A DNA stretch of 20,013 nucleotides from Hemicentrotus pulcherrimus (Eukaryota > Echinodermata > Echinoidea > Camarodonta > Strongylocentrotidae): assembly GCA_003118195.1 (NCBI GenBank), contig BEXV01001514.1, positions 28,566 to 48,578 on the forward strand. Reading direction: 5' to 3'. The notes under the pieces are model-generated. The model was not told the origin of the DNA, ran no database searches, and worked only from the letters and a program-made list of their open reading frames with translations. The position numbers were made by a program, and so were the translations under genes. This document shows positions 11,559 through 19,620 of this stretch, one piece after another; within the stretch, counting starts at the first letter, position 1, and every line of letters starts with the position of its first letter.

Positions 11559-11909
11559 CGAGTTGTCTCTTTGACTTAATGACCCACCTAGTTGACGATG
11601 AGTTGTCTTATTGACTATACGATCTGTATAGTTGGCTATATGAGTTGTTTTGTTGACTTTATGAGTTGTCTTATTGTCTATGTAATTTGTCTAGGTGGTT
11701 TTATGAGTTGTTTTATATTGCCCATGTGAGTCATCTAGTTCACTAGTTGACTTTACAACCTGTATGGTTGACTATATGAGTTGTCTGGTTGACTATACGA
11801 CCTATATAGTTCACTATATGAGCTGTCTTGTTGACTATGCGACCTACATAGTTGACTATACGAGTTGTCTTGTTGGACTATTCAACTTATATGGGTTGTC
11901 TTCACTATA
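11559..11909. repeat. 21-bp minisatellite, degenerate
   Basis: About 350 bp of units alternating around GTTGACTATACGACCTATATA and GTTGACTATATGAGTTGTCTT, giving a 42-bp higher-order period. The best-ordered part is 11750-11880. Because 21 is a multiple of 3, long frames stay open (VDYTTYI, VHYMSCL), but stops occur, for example near 11728, and nothing else suggests a gene. Confidence 0.8.
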
Positions 11910-12025
11910 CATGCTGCATGTCCCTGAGTAAAGATGGGAGCATGCTTCATGTCGCGAGGGTTCTTGCCACAATACCAAGAATAAATTCTCTTCCGACAAG
12001 TATACCAAAAAGGGTAATGAATATA

Positions 12026-12192
12026 CAGTCAAACCTATCTACAGCCACCACCCAAGGGAAACATGTGGTCTTAGTAGACAGGTGGTCTTTGTAGATAGGT
12101 TCCTTAAGTACCTGTTTCAAAGAGATACCATTTCCAAGGGAAACAAATTTGTTGTAGTTGTAGACAGGTGGTCACCAAAGCAGGTTTGACTG
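12026..12192. mobile_element. MITE with TA flanks, CAGTCAAACCT ends
   Basis: 167 bp. Left end CAGTCAAACCT and right end AGGTTTGACTG are perfect inverts, each bordered by TA (12024-12025 and 12193-12194), as in Tc1/mariner-type insertion. The inside repeats GTAGACAGGTGGTC-like words. No transposase. It probably lies just beyond the receptor's 3' end. Confidence 0.8.
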
Positions 12193-12419
12193 TAGATGTC
12201 AATGCACACTTTAAACCTGCAAAGATGTTTTGCTCCACTCAAATATTCCTCCTATCAAACTGCAAGGGACATTTGCAAAAGATACACGTTTAACACTTAG
12301 GTTGCTTTCTTTGCCTGTCTCCACTGTCGGTCATTTGCCACTTGTGCATTTCTGCACAAAACAATGGGCGTCAATTCAGGGAAGGATGGCTTTGCAAAAA
12401 TTATCATTTCCGGTCTAGG

Positions 12420-13053
12420 TTTATTAGCTCCATGACAACACTTTTAAAACATTGGTACAGATTAATCCTGCACTGGAAACCATTAAATAACCTTGAAGCT
12501 TTTGGTGTATATATCCCCTGACAAGCACAATCTGGCAGAGGAAGAATATTTATGTTGCACATAAAAAGTTAATAGCAACTAAAAGATTAAAACGCAACTT
12601 CATTTTCAACCAATCAATGACTTACGTTGGATTATCTGGACGCAACCCATTTTTTGGCACAGACTTTCTGAACAGGCATGTACAGTGTATCATCCAGAGA
12701 CTCTGCTGTTGCTCGAAAGGACTTCTTGAGGTGTCTTAAGGCGGGATCATTATGTACAGTGTTTCATCCAGAGACTCTGCTGTTGCTCGAATGGACTTAT
12801 TGAGGTGTCTTAAGGCGGGATCATAATGTACAGTGTTACATCCAGAGACTCTGCTGTTGTTCGATGGAGTCCTTGAGTTGTCTTGTAAGCTGGGTCATTC
12901 TAGTCGCTGAAGAGTTCTTCAAGGACTTGGTGCTACTACAATGGACGCAACGTGGCACAGACTTTCTGAACAGGAATGTACAGTGTATCATCCAAAGACT
13001 CTGCTGCTGTTTGAATGGAGTTCTGGAGTTGTCTTGTATAAAGCGGGGCCATT
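12420..13053 (-). other. Probable 3' UTR of the nuclear receptor
   Basis: From the stop codon at 13054 the minus strand runs through four related tandem units. It then reaches a canonical AATAAA on the minus strand (plus-strand TTTATT at 12420-12425), the first exact one I see downstream of the stop. Cleavage would then fall near 12395-12410. The extent is inferred from position only; no transcript evidence is available. Confidence 0.35.
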
Positions 13054-13078
13054 CTAGCAACTGAAGAGCTCTTCGAGA
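12638..13078 (-). repeat. Tandem duplication downstream of the receptor stop, including a second AF-2 segment
   Basis: Four related units, each containing ATGTACAGTGT and the near-palindrome CAGAGACTCTG (plus strand), start at 12678, 12752, 12826 and 12976. The units at 12678 and 12752 are both 74 bp. The two units nearest the gene (12976 to about 13078, and 12826 to about 12932) also include the end of the coding exon: the inner copy reads QVLEELFSD then TAG at 12902-12900, against the genuine PLLEELFSC then TAG. A longer shared flank (GGCACAGACTTTCTGAACAGG) at about 12656 and 12954 shows a larger duplication with a period near 300 bp around these units. Confidence 0.85.
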
Positions 13079-13173
13079 AGAGGATTAAGTCTGCTTCCGC
13101 TGAGCTGGATGGTCATCAGGTCGTCCATGTAGGCTTCAGTGGCGTCGCGGACCTCCGTCAAGAGCATGATGAT
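13054..13173 (-). CDS. Nuclear receptor terminal exon: helix 10/11, AF-2 helix 12 and stop
   Basis: 120 nt from a CTCTGGCAG acceptor to TAG at 13056-13054, phase 0. It encodes IIMLLTEVRDATEAYMDDLM, TIQLSGSRLN and then PLLEELFSC. PLLEELF fits the AF-2 consensus (two hydrophobics, x, Glu, two hydrophobics); the second Glu takes the place of the charge-clamp Glu of VDR. The protein ends two residues after the Phe, so the tail is very short. A second copy of the helix-12 part with its own stop lies at about 12900-12932. Confidence 0.85.
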   Translation of the reverse strand: MIMLLTEVRDATEAYMDDLMTIQLSGSRLNPLLEELFSC

Positions 13174-16100
13174 CTGCCAGAGGCACAGGGGAGAAATCAT
13201 GGTAAATCACAATCAGATTAAAAGGCAGCAGAAAAAGTTATAAAAGGGTTGGGGGAAACTGAATAGTATTCAAATGTAACCTTAGCTTCTTGGAACATTA
13301 AACAAGAATTAATTTTGAAATCAAGAAACTGAAAGACATAATCAGATGAACTGGAAGAAGAAAAAATATGCAGAAATTAAACTTTAAAAAAGGATCCACT
13401 CTACTGATCCGATCATATTCACCATTACAAAAAGTTCTTGTTTAAAATTGACACCCCGATTCGACTTTCACCACTTCTTGACAGCTGAGATTGCAGTAAG
13501 CTTAAAGTAAACACAATCGCTGTGCAATGTACTTCCCCTGCTGGAGAAGCGCCCTTGATAGGGTGATAGAGAGAGAGAGAGAGAGATAGAGAAGCATGAT
13601 AGAAGGAGAGAGGAAGGGAGATACATCACAGAGTCGCCAATTTGTGTTTGATTTATCGCATTTTCCAAAAAACATTAACTTTCTTATTTTTCATCGGTTT
13701 TCGCTCATACTTTCATTGTTCTGTTTCTCTCATTTGTCTGCTTCTATTTCAAGCCTATCTGCACTAGTTTGGCCAGAAAGGATTAGACCTCCCTGCATGC
13801 TCACTGACAGGTGGTTATCTAATCAAATAAGCTCTCAATTAACATAAGAAAAAGGGGACCATGGGGGACCAAAGGTCACCACTTAGTCATTGTTTGCTAC
13901 ATAGAGGGCATAAGTAGCTATAGGTAGTGCAGTGGGGCTTCAAACCCACTAAATATCGGGGTGGACCACCCCTTTATAATACAGGAAACAGAATCGACCA
14001 GAAGTGTTTCTGACCTTTGCGAAGTGACCCGTCTTGTTAGAATGGTTGACCTGTACACAGGTCTGTAGAGCATCGACTAAAGGCTGCTGGAGCTCCTCTA
14101 CCTTCAAGGCCTCCTCTAAATCTCGACGATCTTCAATGATAAAGCAAAAATACAGTTAACAAACATGATGATATATCATTGTATACACATGCACTTACTT
14201 ATATACTACCATGAATGTTTTACTATGATACCAATACGAAATATCTAATAATAATAATAATAATAAATTAATAAAACTACTAGTACCAAGTACTTCAGGG
14301 CCTCCTCTAAATCTCAACGATCTTCAATGATAAAGCAAAAATACATTGAACAAACATTGATCATATATCATTGTATACACATACACTTATTTTATATACT
14401 ACCATGACTGTTTAACTAGTAATGAGTCATTACAAATGTGGAATGCAGGGATATATAAACACAGAGAAAGTGCTTTGTCTGGCCCCCAAGATGCAAAACC
14501 ATGTTCTTGATTTTTACCATTTTAGCAGGGTTCCACACTAATTTTGTTTTCTTGTTAGAAGCCAATCCCTAGGTCTACATTTATAAGCCCTACATCAACA
14601 TTTTGAAATACAGGGGTCAAGATTTTGGATGCCCATTTTTCTTGGTCACCTTTTGGTGTCAAGCCGTAATATTCAGTTTAGATATCCAAATATTCAAAAA
14701 TTCAAAACCAAAAGTCATGGTGTACTATTTCATTGCCTATTGTTGGGTACAGTCTCTGCATTTTCACGTTGAAGGACCCTTTCCATTATCGCGGCAAACG
14801 TATTCACAAACCTTGAAGGTTGGAATTCTTTCTTATGGCTCATTTTAAAATGTCTGGGATAACAAACCAAAAGCCCTTATCTACTATTTCATCGCCCATT
14901 GGACAAGGGGTTTATGAAGATCATATACAAACCTGGCGATATGATGGCTAAAGCAAACAGCAGAGCAAGTTCATCCTCCGTTAGGGACAATTTCTGCATT
15001 TTCACGGCAAAGGACATGACAGACCCCATGACCGTGACGAACCCGGCACTCTCCACCTGATCAGGGTCGATGGAGAGTGTTGGCCAGATGTCACTGTTGA
15101 ACTGGCCTTTCTCGATGTCATACAGAGGACACGACGTAAGGATCATATACTCGACCAAAGCACCTGATGGCAAAAAAGAGATGGTGGTTGTTATCATCCC
15201 ACTGTACATCATCATCATCATAATATTTTAAAAGGAAGAAGAAGAAGAAGGAGGTGAAGAAGGAGAAATAGATGAAGAAGAAGAAAAAGACAAAGTAGAA
15301 AATATGATTTGTTTCTAATGTAATTGAAGAACAAATAAACTTCGAACTTCACTGGAATTTTCTAATAAGCACTGCGGTTTGAATAAATTATTTGTCACAT
15401 ACCTTCCATAGTTCATATTGATAATTTAGCAAAATATAGAGGCTTTAAAAGATGGATCTGAAGGCAGAAGGTTTGTCAAGAAAAAACATCATTGCACAGA
15501 GGCAGAACAGTAGTACAAGGATATACAAGTTGGGTAACCCTACTGTAAGTGCTCTACTGTGGCTATAAGTAAACACTATGAACATGGCGGACAAAGAAAG
15601 CAGACAAAACATACAGTTCCTCAGGTAGAAAAAGGAACATCCCTTCACTGCTATTATGTAAAAAGTGAATATGCATGTGACACCTGTTCTACACATTTTT
15701 ACATACCATAGCAGTAAAGGGATGTTCCTTTGTCTACCTGAGGAACTGTAACTTTTGTCCGCTTGCTTTGTCAGTCATGCTCATAGTGAAATAATTTCAA
15801 ACTTTCTGTCAGATTTAGTCTGATATTTAATTCAGATGCATCAATACCATGAGATAATAGAAAGTTTAATGAAGAGGTTAGTTTTTAAAACTGAATGTTA
15901 ATTTTGTAAATTCTAATTTTCAAAAACATTGTGGAAAAGCAATTCAGGAAACAAGTGTGATGAACAGGAAGTTTCATAAAAAGTGTAGTTTACCTTTGAT
16001 CAGCGTTGCCTGGTCGTCACTGGAAAGAGTCTGGAAACCCGGCAGCTGCTTGGCAAAGTTGATCATATGCTTCAGGAGAAGCACAACAATCTCCATGATC

Positions 16101-17679
16101 TGCGGTACTATCCCATGGCCCGTCATACCCCCAGCAAGCAACGACCTCTGACCGTCCAAGGGGGCTTTCGTCTGGACAGCGGACGTGCTGGGTTGACCCT
16201 TGGAGGGAACTTCCTCCGGCGATGCTTTAACTGGCAGTTTGGACGTGACTGACGATGATGATACTTCTACGACTGGAACGGGTTCAACCTCAGGAGCTGG
16301 CTTGTTGTGGATGATACATCCGCATTCGCATTTGCTTCCTACAGGACGAGGGGTAGTAGGTGACATCTGCTTCCCTGCGCTCCCTGACCTCGGAGGCGAC
16401 GAGGTCGACGAGAGGTCACTGGATGATGCGGGGTCGATTGTTCTTGATGGTAAGGTTGAGGAACAGTGTGGCGCGCTCTGAGATGTTTGGGGAACTTTAG
16501 ATTCAGGAGACGTCGCCTTGCTTGCCTGAGATTCAGAGGACAGAGGAGTCTTTTGACAGGTGGATCCCTTGGTATGAAAGGCTGAGGTACTTGGAGATGT
16601 ATCAGAAGCAGTATTCATTGAAGTTGAAGGCTGAAAGCGGGAATTTTCAGGGCCATCAAGGGTGGTGGGTACAGGCAAAACAGGCTCTGGAATAAGCTTC
16701 AGGCAAGTACGTAGGCAATACAAAAGAAGCACAAAAAGAACAATTAACATCTAGGATACATATGGAAATGCAATGACAGAGTGTATTCAACCCATCCAAT
16801 TCCTAGGTGGCAAATCCTGCCTAATACTTAACAATGTCTTTGGACAATTTTCTTTGAGAAACAGAAACAGTGAAATGTAGTTATATCCAAAATATAAGCC
16901 CAATCCAACAATGACACGAGCATTGAGAGACAGATTTCACTCATGTTCATTTGTGACAACTATCCCAGCATTTGGTGGCCCCCCAAAAAAGTTAGGAAAG
17001 TGAAATAGGGTGATCCTTTAATCTCCACAATTATTTTACCTGACTGCTATTAAGAAAGCATGCATATGCTTGTAAGTAAGCAACCCGCAGACTGATGGCT
17101 TTAAGCTTGTAAGTAAGCAACCCGCAGACTGATGGCTTTAACAGTCTCCAACATGTCAGCCTAAAAAGTTTGAAACGGGGAAATGTCAGAGCCCGAGGTC
17201 AGGCAGTAACCTGAAAACTAGTATCCCTGTTAGGCCTTGTTCACATACGACGCGGCAAAACCGCTGCGGTATTTTCTTCATGATAACGTCAAGTGTAAGA
17301 CGTGTCACCAATCTGAATCTAATAACACAGAGCCCAGTGAATACACTCAGGACCTCTGCTGCATGCAGTTGACATTCCTTTACACATAAAAAAGCTGGGG
17401 CTTTATGGGGGGAACAGTGTTTTACCAAATCATATGTGAACGAGCCTTTACTTACGTTTGCTGGTGGTTGAGGTAACGCTTCTTTCGCTGATCTGTAAGC
17501 CACGGCTATCAATCTAGCTATTTCCTGATGATGGTTTGTCAACTCGGGGAGCAGATCCACCACCTTGGCGGGGGATTCCTCTGGTGGTACCACAGTGGGC
17601 TTTTCAACGTTCTCGGTATTCACTTTCACCTTCTTCGTGATCGGCTTACGGGTCTTCAGGCGAGTCTTGTCCCACAGTC
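13054..17679 (-). CDS. Nuclear hormone receptor, NR1-like, 3' part (hinge and ligand-binding domain; five exons)
   Basis: Ligand-regulated transcription factor acting in the nucleus. Joined exons are 17679-17456, 16696-15994, 15163-14933, 14130-14015 and 13173-13054, about 463 codons plus stop. Order: basic hinge (KTRLKTRKPITKK), helix 1 (LTNHHQEIARLIAVAY), a Ser/Pro/Thr-rich insert of about 190 residues, helix 3 and the family signature (FAKQLPGF...DQATLIKG), helices 5-8, loop ISPDRRDLEE, helix 10/11 (HFAKIIMLLTEVRD), helix 12 (PLLEELF). All junctions have GT/AG and compatible phases. The SPDR loop and helix 10-12 resemble FXR, VDR and PXR as I remember them, so NR1H/I/J is likely and RXR heterodimerisation is plausible; the exact group cannot be fixed without a tree. 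The DNA-binding domain is missing: the first visible exon starts in mid-codon, so upstream exons lie past the right edge. The helix-3 Lys and helix-12 Glu of the coactivator charge clamp are present. Confidence 0.9.
13174..14014 (-). other. Receptor intron between exons 4 and 5
   Basis: Begins GTCAG and ends CTCTGGCAG on the minus strand. It contains a GA microsatellite and, at about 13959-13971, a small inverted GGGGTGG/CCACCCC. No coding content. Confidence 0.8.
13566..13592. repeat. (GA)n microsatellite
   Basis: About 27 bases of GA dinucleotides with single interruptions (GATA), inside the receptor intron. Confidence 0.9.
14015..14130 (-). CDS. Nuclear receptor exon: loop 8-9 to helix 10
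   Basis: 116 nt. The acceptor is TTGAAG|AT and the donor AAAG|GTCAG. Joined to the previous exon's G, the first codon is GAT (Asp), giving SPDRRDLEEALKVEELQQPL and then VDALQTCVQVNHSNKTGHFAK. This matches the NR1 pattern in which an SPDR-type loop precedes a Glu/Leu-rich helix 9 and a helix 10 that carries the dimer interface. The first ~25 coding bases and the acceptor are duplicated upstream at about 14291-14418. Confidence 0.85.
14098..14225 (-). repeat. Exon-4 acceptor duplication, copy at the real exon
   Basis: About 125 bp covering the first ~25 coding bases of exon 4, its acceptor and the intron sequence next to it. The same block recurs at about 14291-14418 with few differences. The spacing is about 192 bp, and a (TAA)n tract lies between the copies. 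Confidence 0.85.
14246..14266. repeat. (TAA)7 microsatellite
   Basis: Seven TAA units lying between the two copies of the exon-4 acceptor duplication. Confidence 0.9.
14291..14418 (-). pseudogene. Duplicated, broken copy of the exon-4 start
   Basis: Copy of 14098-14225. The acceptor context TTGAAG|AT and the following codons are kept, but the third base of plus-strand TCG has become TCA, so the coding strand reads AT CGT TGA: the Arg codon CGA is now a stop. The similarity ends inside the exon, with no donor, so this is a decoy acceptor and not an alternative exon. Confidence 0.8.
14700..14790 (-). pseudogene. Decayed partial copy of receptor exon 3 and its downstream intron edge
   Basis: Two blocks in the same order as around exon 3. 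AACCAAAAG followed by TACTATTTCATTGCC (14703-14740) matches 14864-14898, and TCTGCATTTTCACG (about 14757-14770) matches the exon at about 14994-15007. The coding strand reads VKMQRLYPT against VKMQKLSLT in the real exon. The part between, including the donor, is deleted. The copy is short and diverged. Confidence 0.5.
14933..15163 (-). CDS. Nuclear receptor exon: helices 5-8
   Basis: 231 nt with phase 1 at both ends (CATCAG|GT acceptor, CCAG|GTTTGT donor). It encodes ALVEYMILTSCPLYDIEKGQ, then a region with FNSDIWPTLSIDPDQVESAG, then FVTVMGSVMSFAVKMQKLSL and TEDELALLFALAIISP. The LTEDELALLFALAIISP part is the helix 7/8 block typical of NR1 receptors. Aligned without gaps to VDR helix 5 as I remember it, the usual Arg of the MLR motif is Thr here. 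Confidence 0.85.
15207..15298. repeat. CAT run and adjoining GAA-rich purine tract
   Basis: (CAT)5 at 15207-15221 is followed by about 65 bases of GAA/GGA-type purine sequence up to 15298, in the intron just upstream of exon 3. On the minus (transcribed-sense) strand this purine tract is a long TTC/CTT pyrimidine tract ahead of the exon-3 acceptor. Confidence 0.85.
15574..15788. mobile_element. Foldback hairpin element in the receptor intron
   Basis: Ends CACTATG and CATAGTG. Arms of about 95 bp share ACAGTTCCTCAGGTAGA, AAGGAACATCCCTT and ACTGCTAT with few mismatches. The loop is about 25 bp (ATATGCATGTGACACCTG region). No coding capacity and no clear target duplication. It lies between exons 2 and 3 of the receptor and would fold into a long hairpin in the pre-mRNA. 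Confidence 0.75.
15994..16696 (-). CDS. Nuclear receptor exon: long Ser/Pro/Thr-rich insert plus helix 3 signature
   Basis: 703 nt, phase 0 in and phase 1 out (AAAG|GTA donor). The acceptor chosen is CCTGAAG|CTT, after a T-rich tract, because it is the AG that keeps phase 0 with the preceding donor; the nearby ATTCCAG would break the frame. About 190 low-complexity residues rich in Ser, Thr, Pro and Lys come first, including a small Cys/His cluster (CECGCIIH) at 16330-16307. From about 16096 the sequence becomes MEIVVLLLKHMINFAKQLPGF and then LSSDDQATLIKG, the helix 3-4 nuclear-receptor signature. The helix-3 Lys of FAK is kept. Such an insert between helices 1 and 3 is known in VDR and HR96-type receptors, but this one is long. 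Confidence 0.85.
16697..17232 (-). other. Receptor intron between exons 1 and 2, outside the MITE
   Basis: Non-coding. The minus strand has a T-rich tract at 16750-16700 leading into the exon-2 acceptor. It includes a perfect 37-bp tandem pair. Confidence 0.75.
17068..17141. repeat. Perfect 37-bp tandem duplication
   Basis: GCTTGTAAGTAAGCAACCCG... occurs twice head to tail (17068-17104 and 17105-17141) without a mismatch, so the duplication is recent or is an assembly slip. Confidence 0.95.
17233..17447. mobile_element. MITE, PIF/Harbinger-like, in the intron directly behind a splice donor
   Basis: About 215 bp with terminal inverted repeats GGCCTTGTTCACATACG and (reverse complement of the right end) GGCTCGTTCACATATG, flanked by TTA at 17230-17232 and 17448-17450. 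TIRs beginning GGC and a 3-bp TTA target duplication fit PIF/Harbinger elements. There is no transposase. One extra T lies between the right TIR and the TTA. Confidence 0.65.
17456..17679 (-). CDS. Nuclear receptor exon: hinge and helix 1
   Basis: 224 nt between a TGTGTAG acceptor and a GTAAG donor. It begins with 2 nt of a split codon (GA) and ends in phase 0 after AAC (Asn). The start encodes GLWDKTRLKTRKPITKKVK, a strongly basic stretch that suits the C-terminal extension of the DNA-binding domain or a nuclear localisation signal. It then encodes an acidic/Pro linker (EKPTVVPPEESPAKVVDLLP) and an amphipathic helix, LTNHHQEIARLIAVAYRSAK, which fits ligand-binding-domain helix 1. It ends EALPQPPAN. 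The donor is followed after 5 nt by a MITE. Confidence 0.8.
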
Positions 17680-17737
17680 CTACACAGGTTCAAGAAAAGA
17701 TTGCATGGAGAAGACGTTAACAGTAGAAGCAATGGCA

Positions 17738-17759
17738 CTCTCTCTCTCTCTCTCTCTCT
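17738..17759. repeat. (TC)n microsatellite
   Basis: About 22 bases of CT dinucleotides, followed by two copies of AAATGCAGGTACAATT (about 17774 and 17812) around poly-T and poly-A tracts. Confidence 0.9.
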
Positions 17760-18149
17760 TTCCCTCCCATTTAAAAATGCAGGTACAATTTTTTTTTTTT
17801 ATCTTTAAAAAAAAATGCAGGTACAATTAGTAGGGCATGTCATGTCAAGACCAACAGTCATCATAAGCAATAAAATACCATGAAGTTATGAAAAGACTGT
17901 TGAGCTCTGGTATGGGAATCATATTTTGAGAAAAGAAATGCTATGATTTATTTTGGATTGTTTATCCTGCAGTAGATCGTTTTGTTTGAACCAGTGAAAT
18001 AAAAACAAACGCACACAAATTAACTAGGCATCATCTTCGTTAAAAACAACAAATCCCATTTGCACATAGTGACCTGTATTGAGCACATGGTGTGGGGCTA
18101 CTTTAATACCCAGATTTCATTTTCTTTCTATGCTCATTACTCAGCCACG

Positions 18150-18501
18150 ATACATTTTCTACCAAAATTGTTTTTCACATGTCCTTTATTTCTAATTTTG
18201 GACATTCAGTACAACTTTGATTGTATTCTGTGAGTATTTATTTTCTATTTTAACCTGAACTGAAATGGGCTGGATAGTGATGCCCCTGTGGATGTATTAT
18301 AAGCACTAGAAAATTTTGCCNATACATTTTCTACCAAAATTGTTTTTCACATGTCCTTTATTTCTAATTTTGGACATTCAGTACAACTTTGATTGTATTC
18401 TGTGAGTATTTATTTTCTATATTAACCTGAACTGAAATGGGCTGGATAGTGATGCCCATCATGCCCCTGTGGATGTATTATAAGCACTAGAAAATTTTGC
18501 C
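18150..18501. repeat. Near-identical tandem block split by a single N
   Basis: 171 bp (18150-18320) and 180 bp (18322-18501), both starting ATACATTTTCTACC and ending AAAATTTTGCC. They are separated by one N at 18321. The second copy differs by one substitution and a 9-bp insertion (ATCATGCCC). The layout suggests an assembly join or two alleles placed side by side. Confidence 0.9.
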
Positions 18502-19620
18502 CCCTAAAACACTTCTGTCCCCGAGAAAAATTGGATATCAAAATTCACTGGTGCTCCCGGTGAATTATGATATATTTCAAATAGCGCAAACGGCCAAACA
18601 ATGGTAGATGTGACCATGAAAATCTCAGAATATGTAGTTTGGATATATAATTTCCAAACGGGAATAGCCAATGGTCGATTTTAGTCAAGAAACATGTATT
18701 TATAGCTGAATTAATTTCTTTACCTAAATAGGGAGCTATACAACATAAAGAGTTTATTATTTACAATTTCATAACTTTAAACTTGATTTCATCTGCGACA
18801 ATGATCACTGAATATTGTAGGATTGCATAAGCTTCCAAAATGTTTATTTGAACTGAATTCATGACCCGAAAAACTTTGTATTATCTTTAATACTAACAGC
18901 TTTGTGTCAAGACCCTCACAAATGTATTGATGTTTAACAGGGCCTGTGTATAGAGAAGTAGCTCAATCCCAGCCCCCTTCCAAAAAAGTTAGTGTAGAGA
19001 TGAGAATGCAAATGATTTGTCTGCATATATATTCTAATCAACTTATCTGCAATGTATTACTTTTCTTTTATATGAGTCCACTGAATATAAGCTAAACAAT
19101 GTGTCAAGCTCCTGTACTGTACAAACGGTTGTTATTAGGAAACAAAATGAAATAAGAAAATGAGAAATTCATTCATGTTGACACAACTTTTTTTTCTTTT
19201 TTCATTAAGTTAGAGAGTAGAATAAATCATTCTACCCACCTAAAGGTATCAATTAAAAATGTTAATCTGAGATACATGGCCCGTGTGTTATCAGTGTCTG
19301 TGATATGGTGTAATATTTAAGCCCTAAATGAATTGCGCTTCAAAATGATAATGAAGAGCCTCAAAAAGTAAAAATCTCTAAGTGACTAGTCAAGTACTAA
19401 TTTTTGCCAATAGACTGTAGTGTTATAAAAACTGTTAAGAGAACAGATTTCTAATTTTGTATTTCCAATCATGAATATCTTGATAATCAGACAGGCGTTT
19501 GGCTTGTAAAAGTCATGGGGTTCCTGACTGACCTAAAGCTTTTGATTATCATTGCAGCATGAGCTAAATCCAGGATTTTTTTTTTTCAGAATCTGGGACA
19601 AAGTTACCCAAACCCTTTTA

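Noticed and set aside
11852..12094. 80-codon plus-strand frame
   Set aside because: Starts in the 21-bp minisatellite and runs into the TA-flanked MITE; a product of repeats.
13596..13847. 83-codon plus-strand frame rich in Ser and Leu
   Set aside because: Intronic, next to the GA microsatellite, with no domain and no splice support.
15445..15696. 83-codon minus-strand frame rich in Phe and Cys
   Set aside because: Most of it lies in one arm and the loop of the intronic foldback element.
16200..16481. 93-codon plus-strand frame opposite receptor exon 2
   Set aside because: Antisense shadow of the Ser/Pro-rich coding exon.
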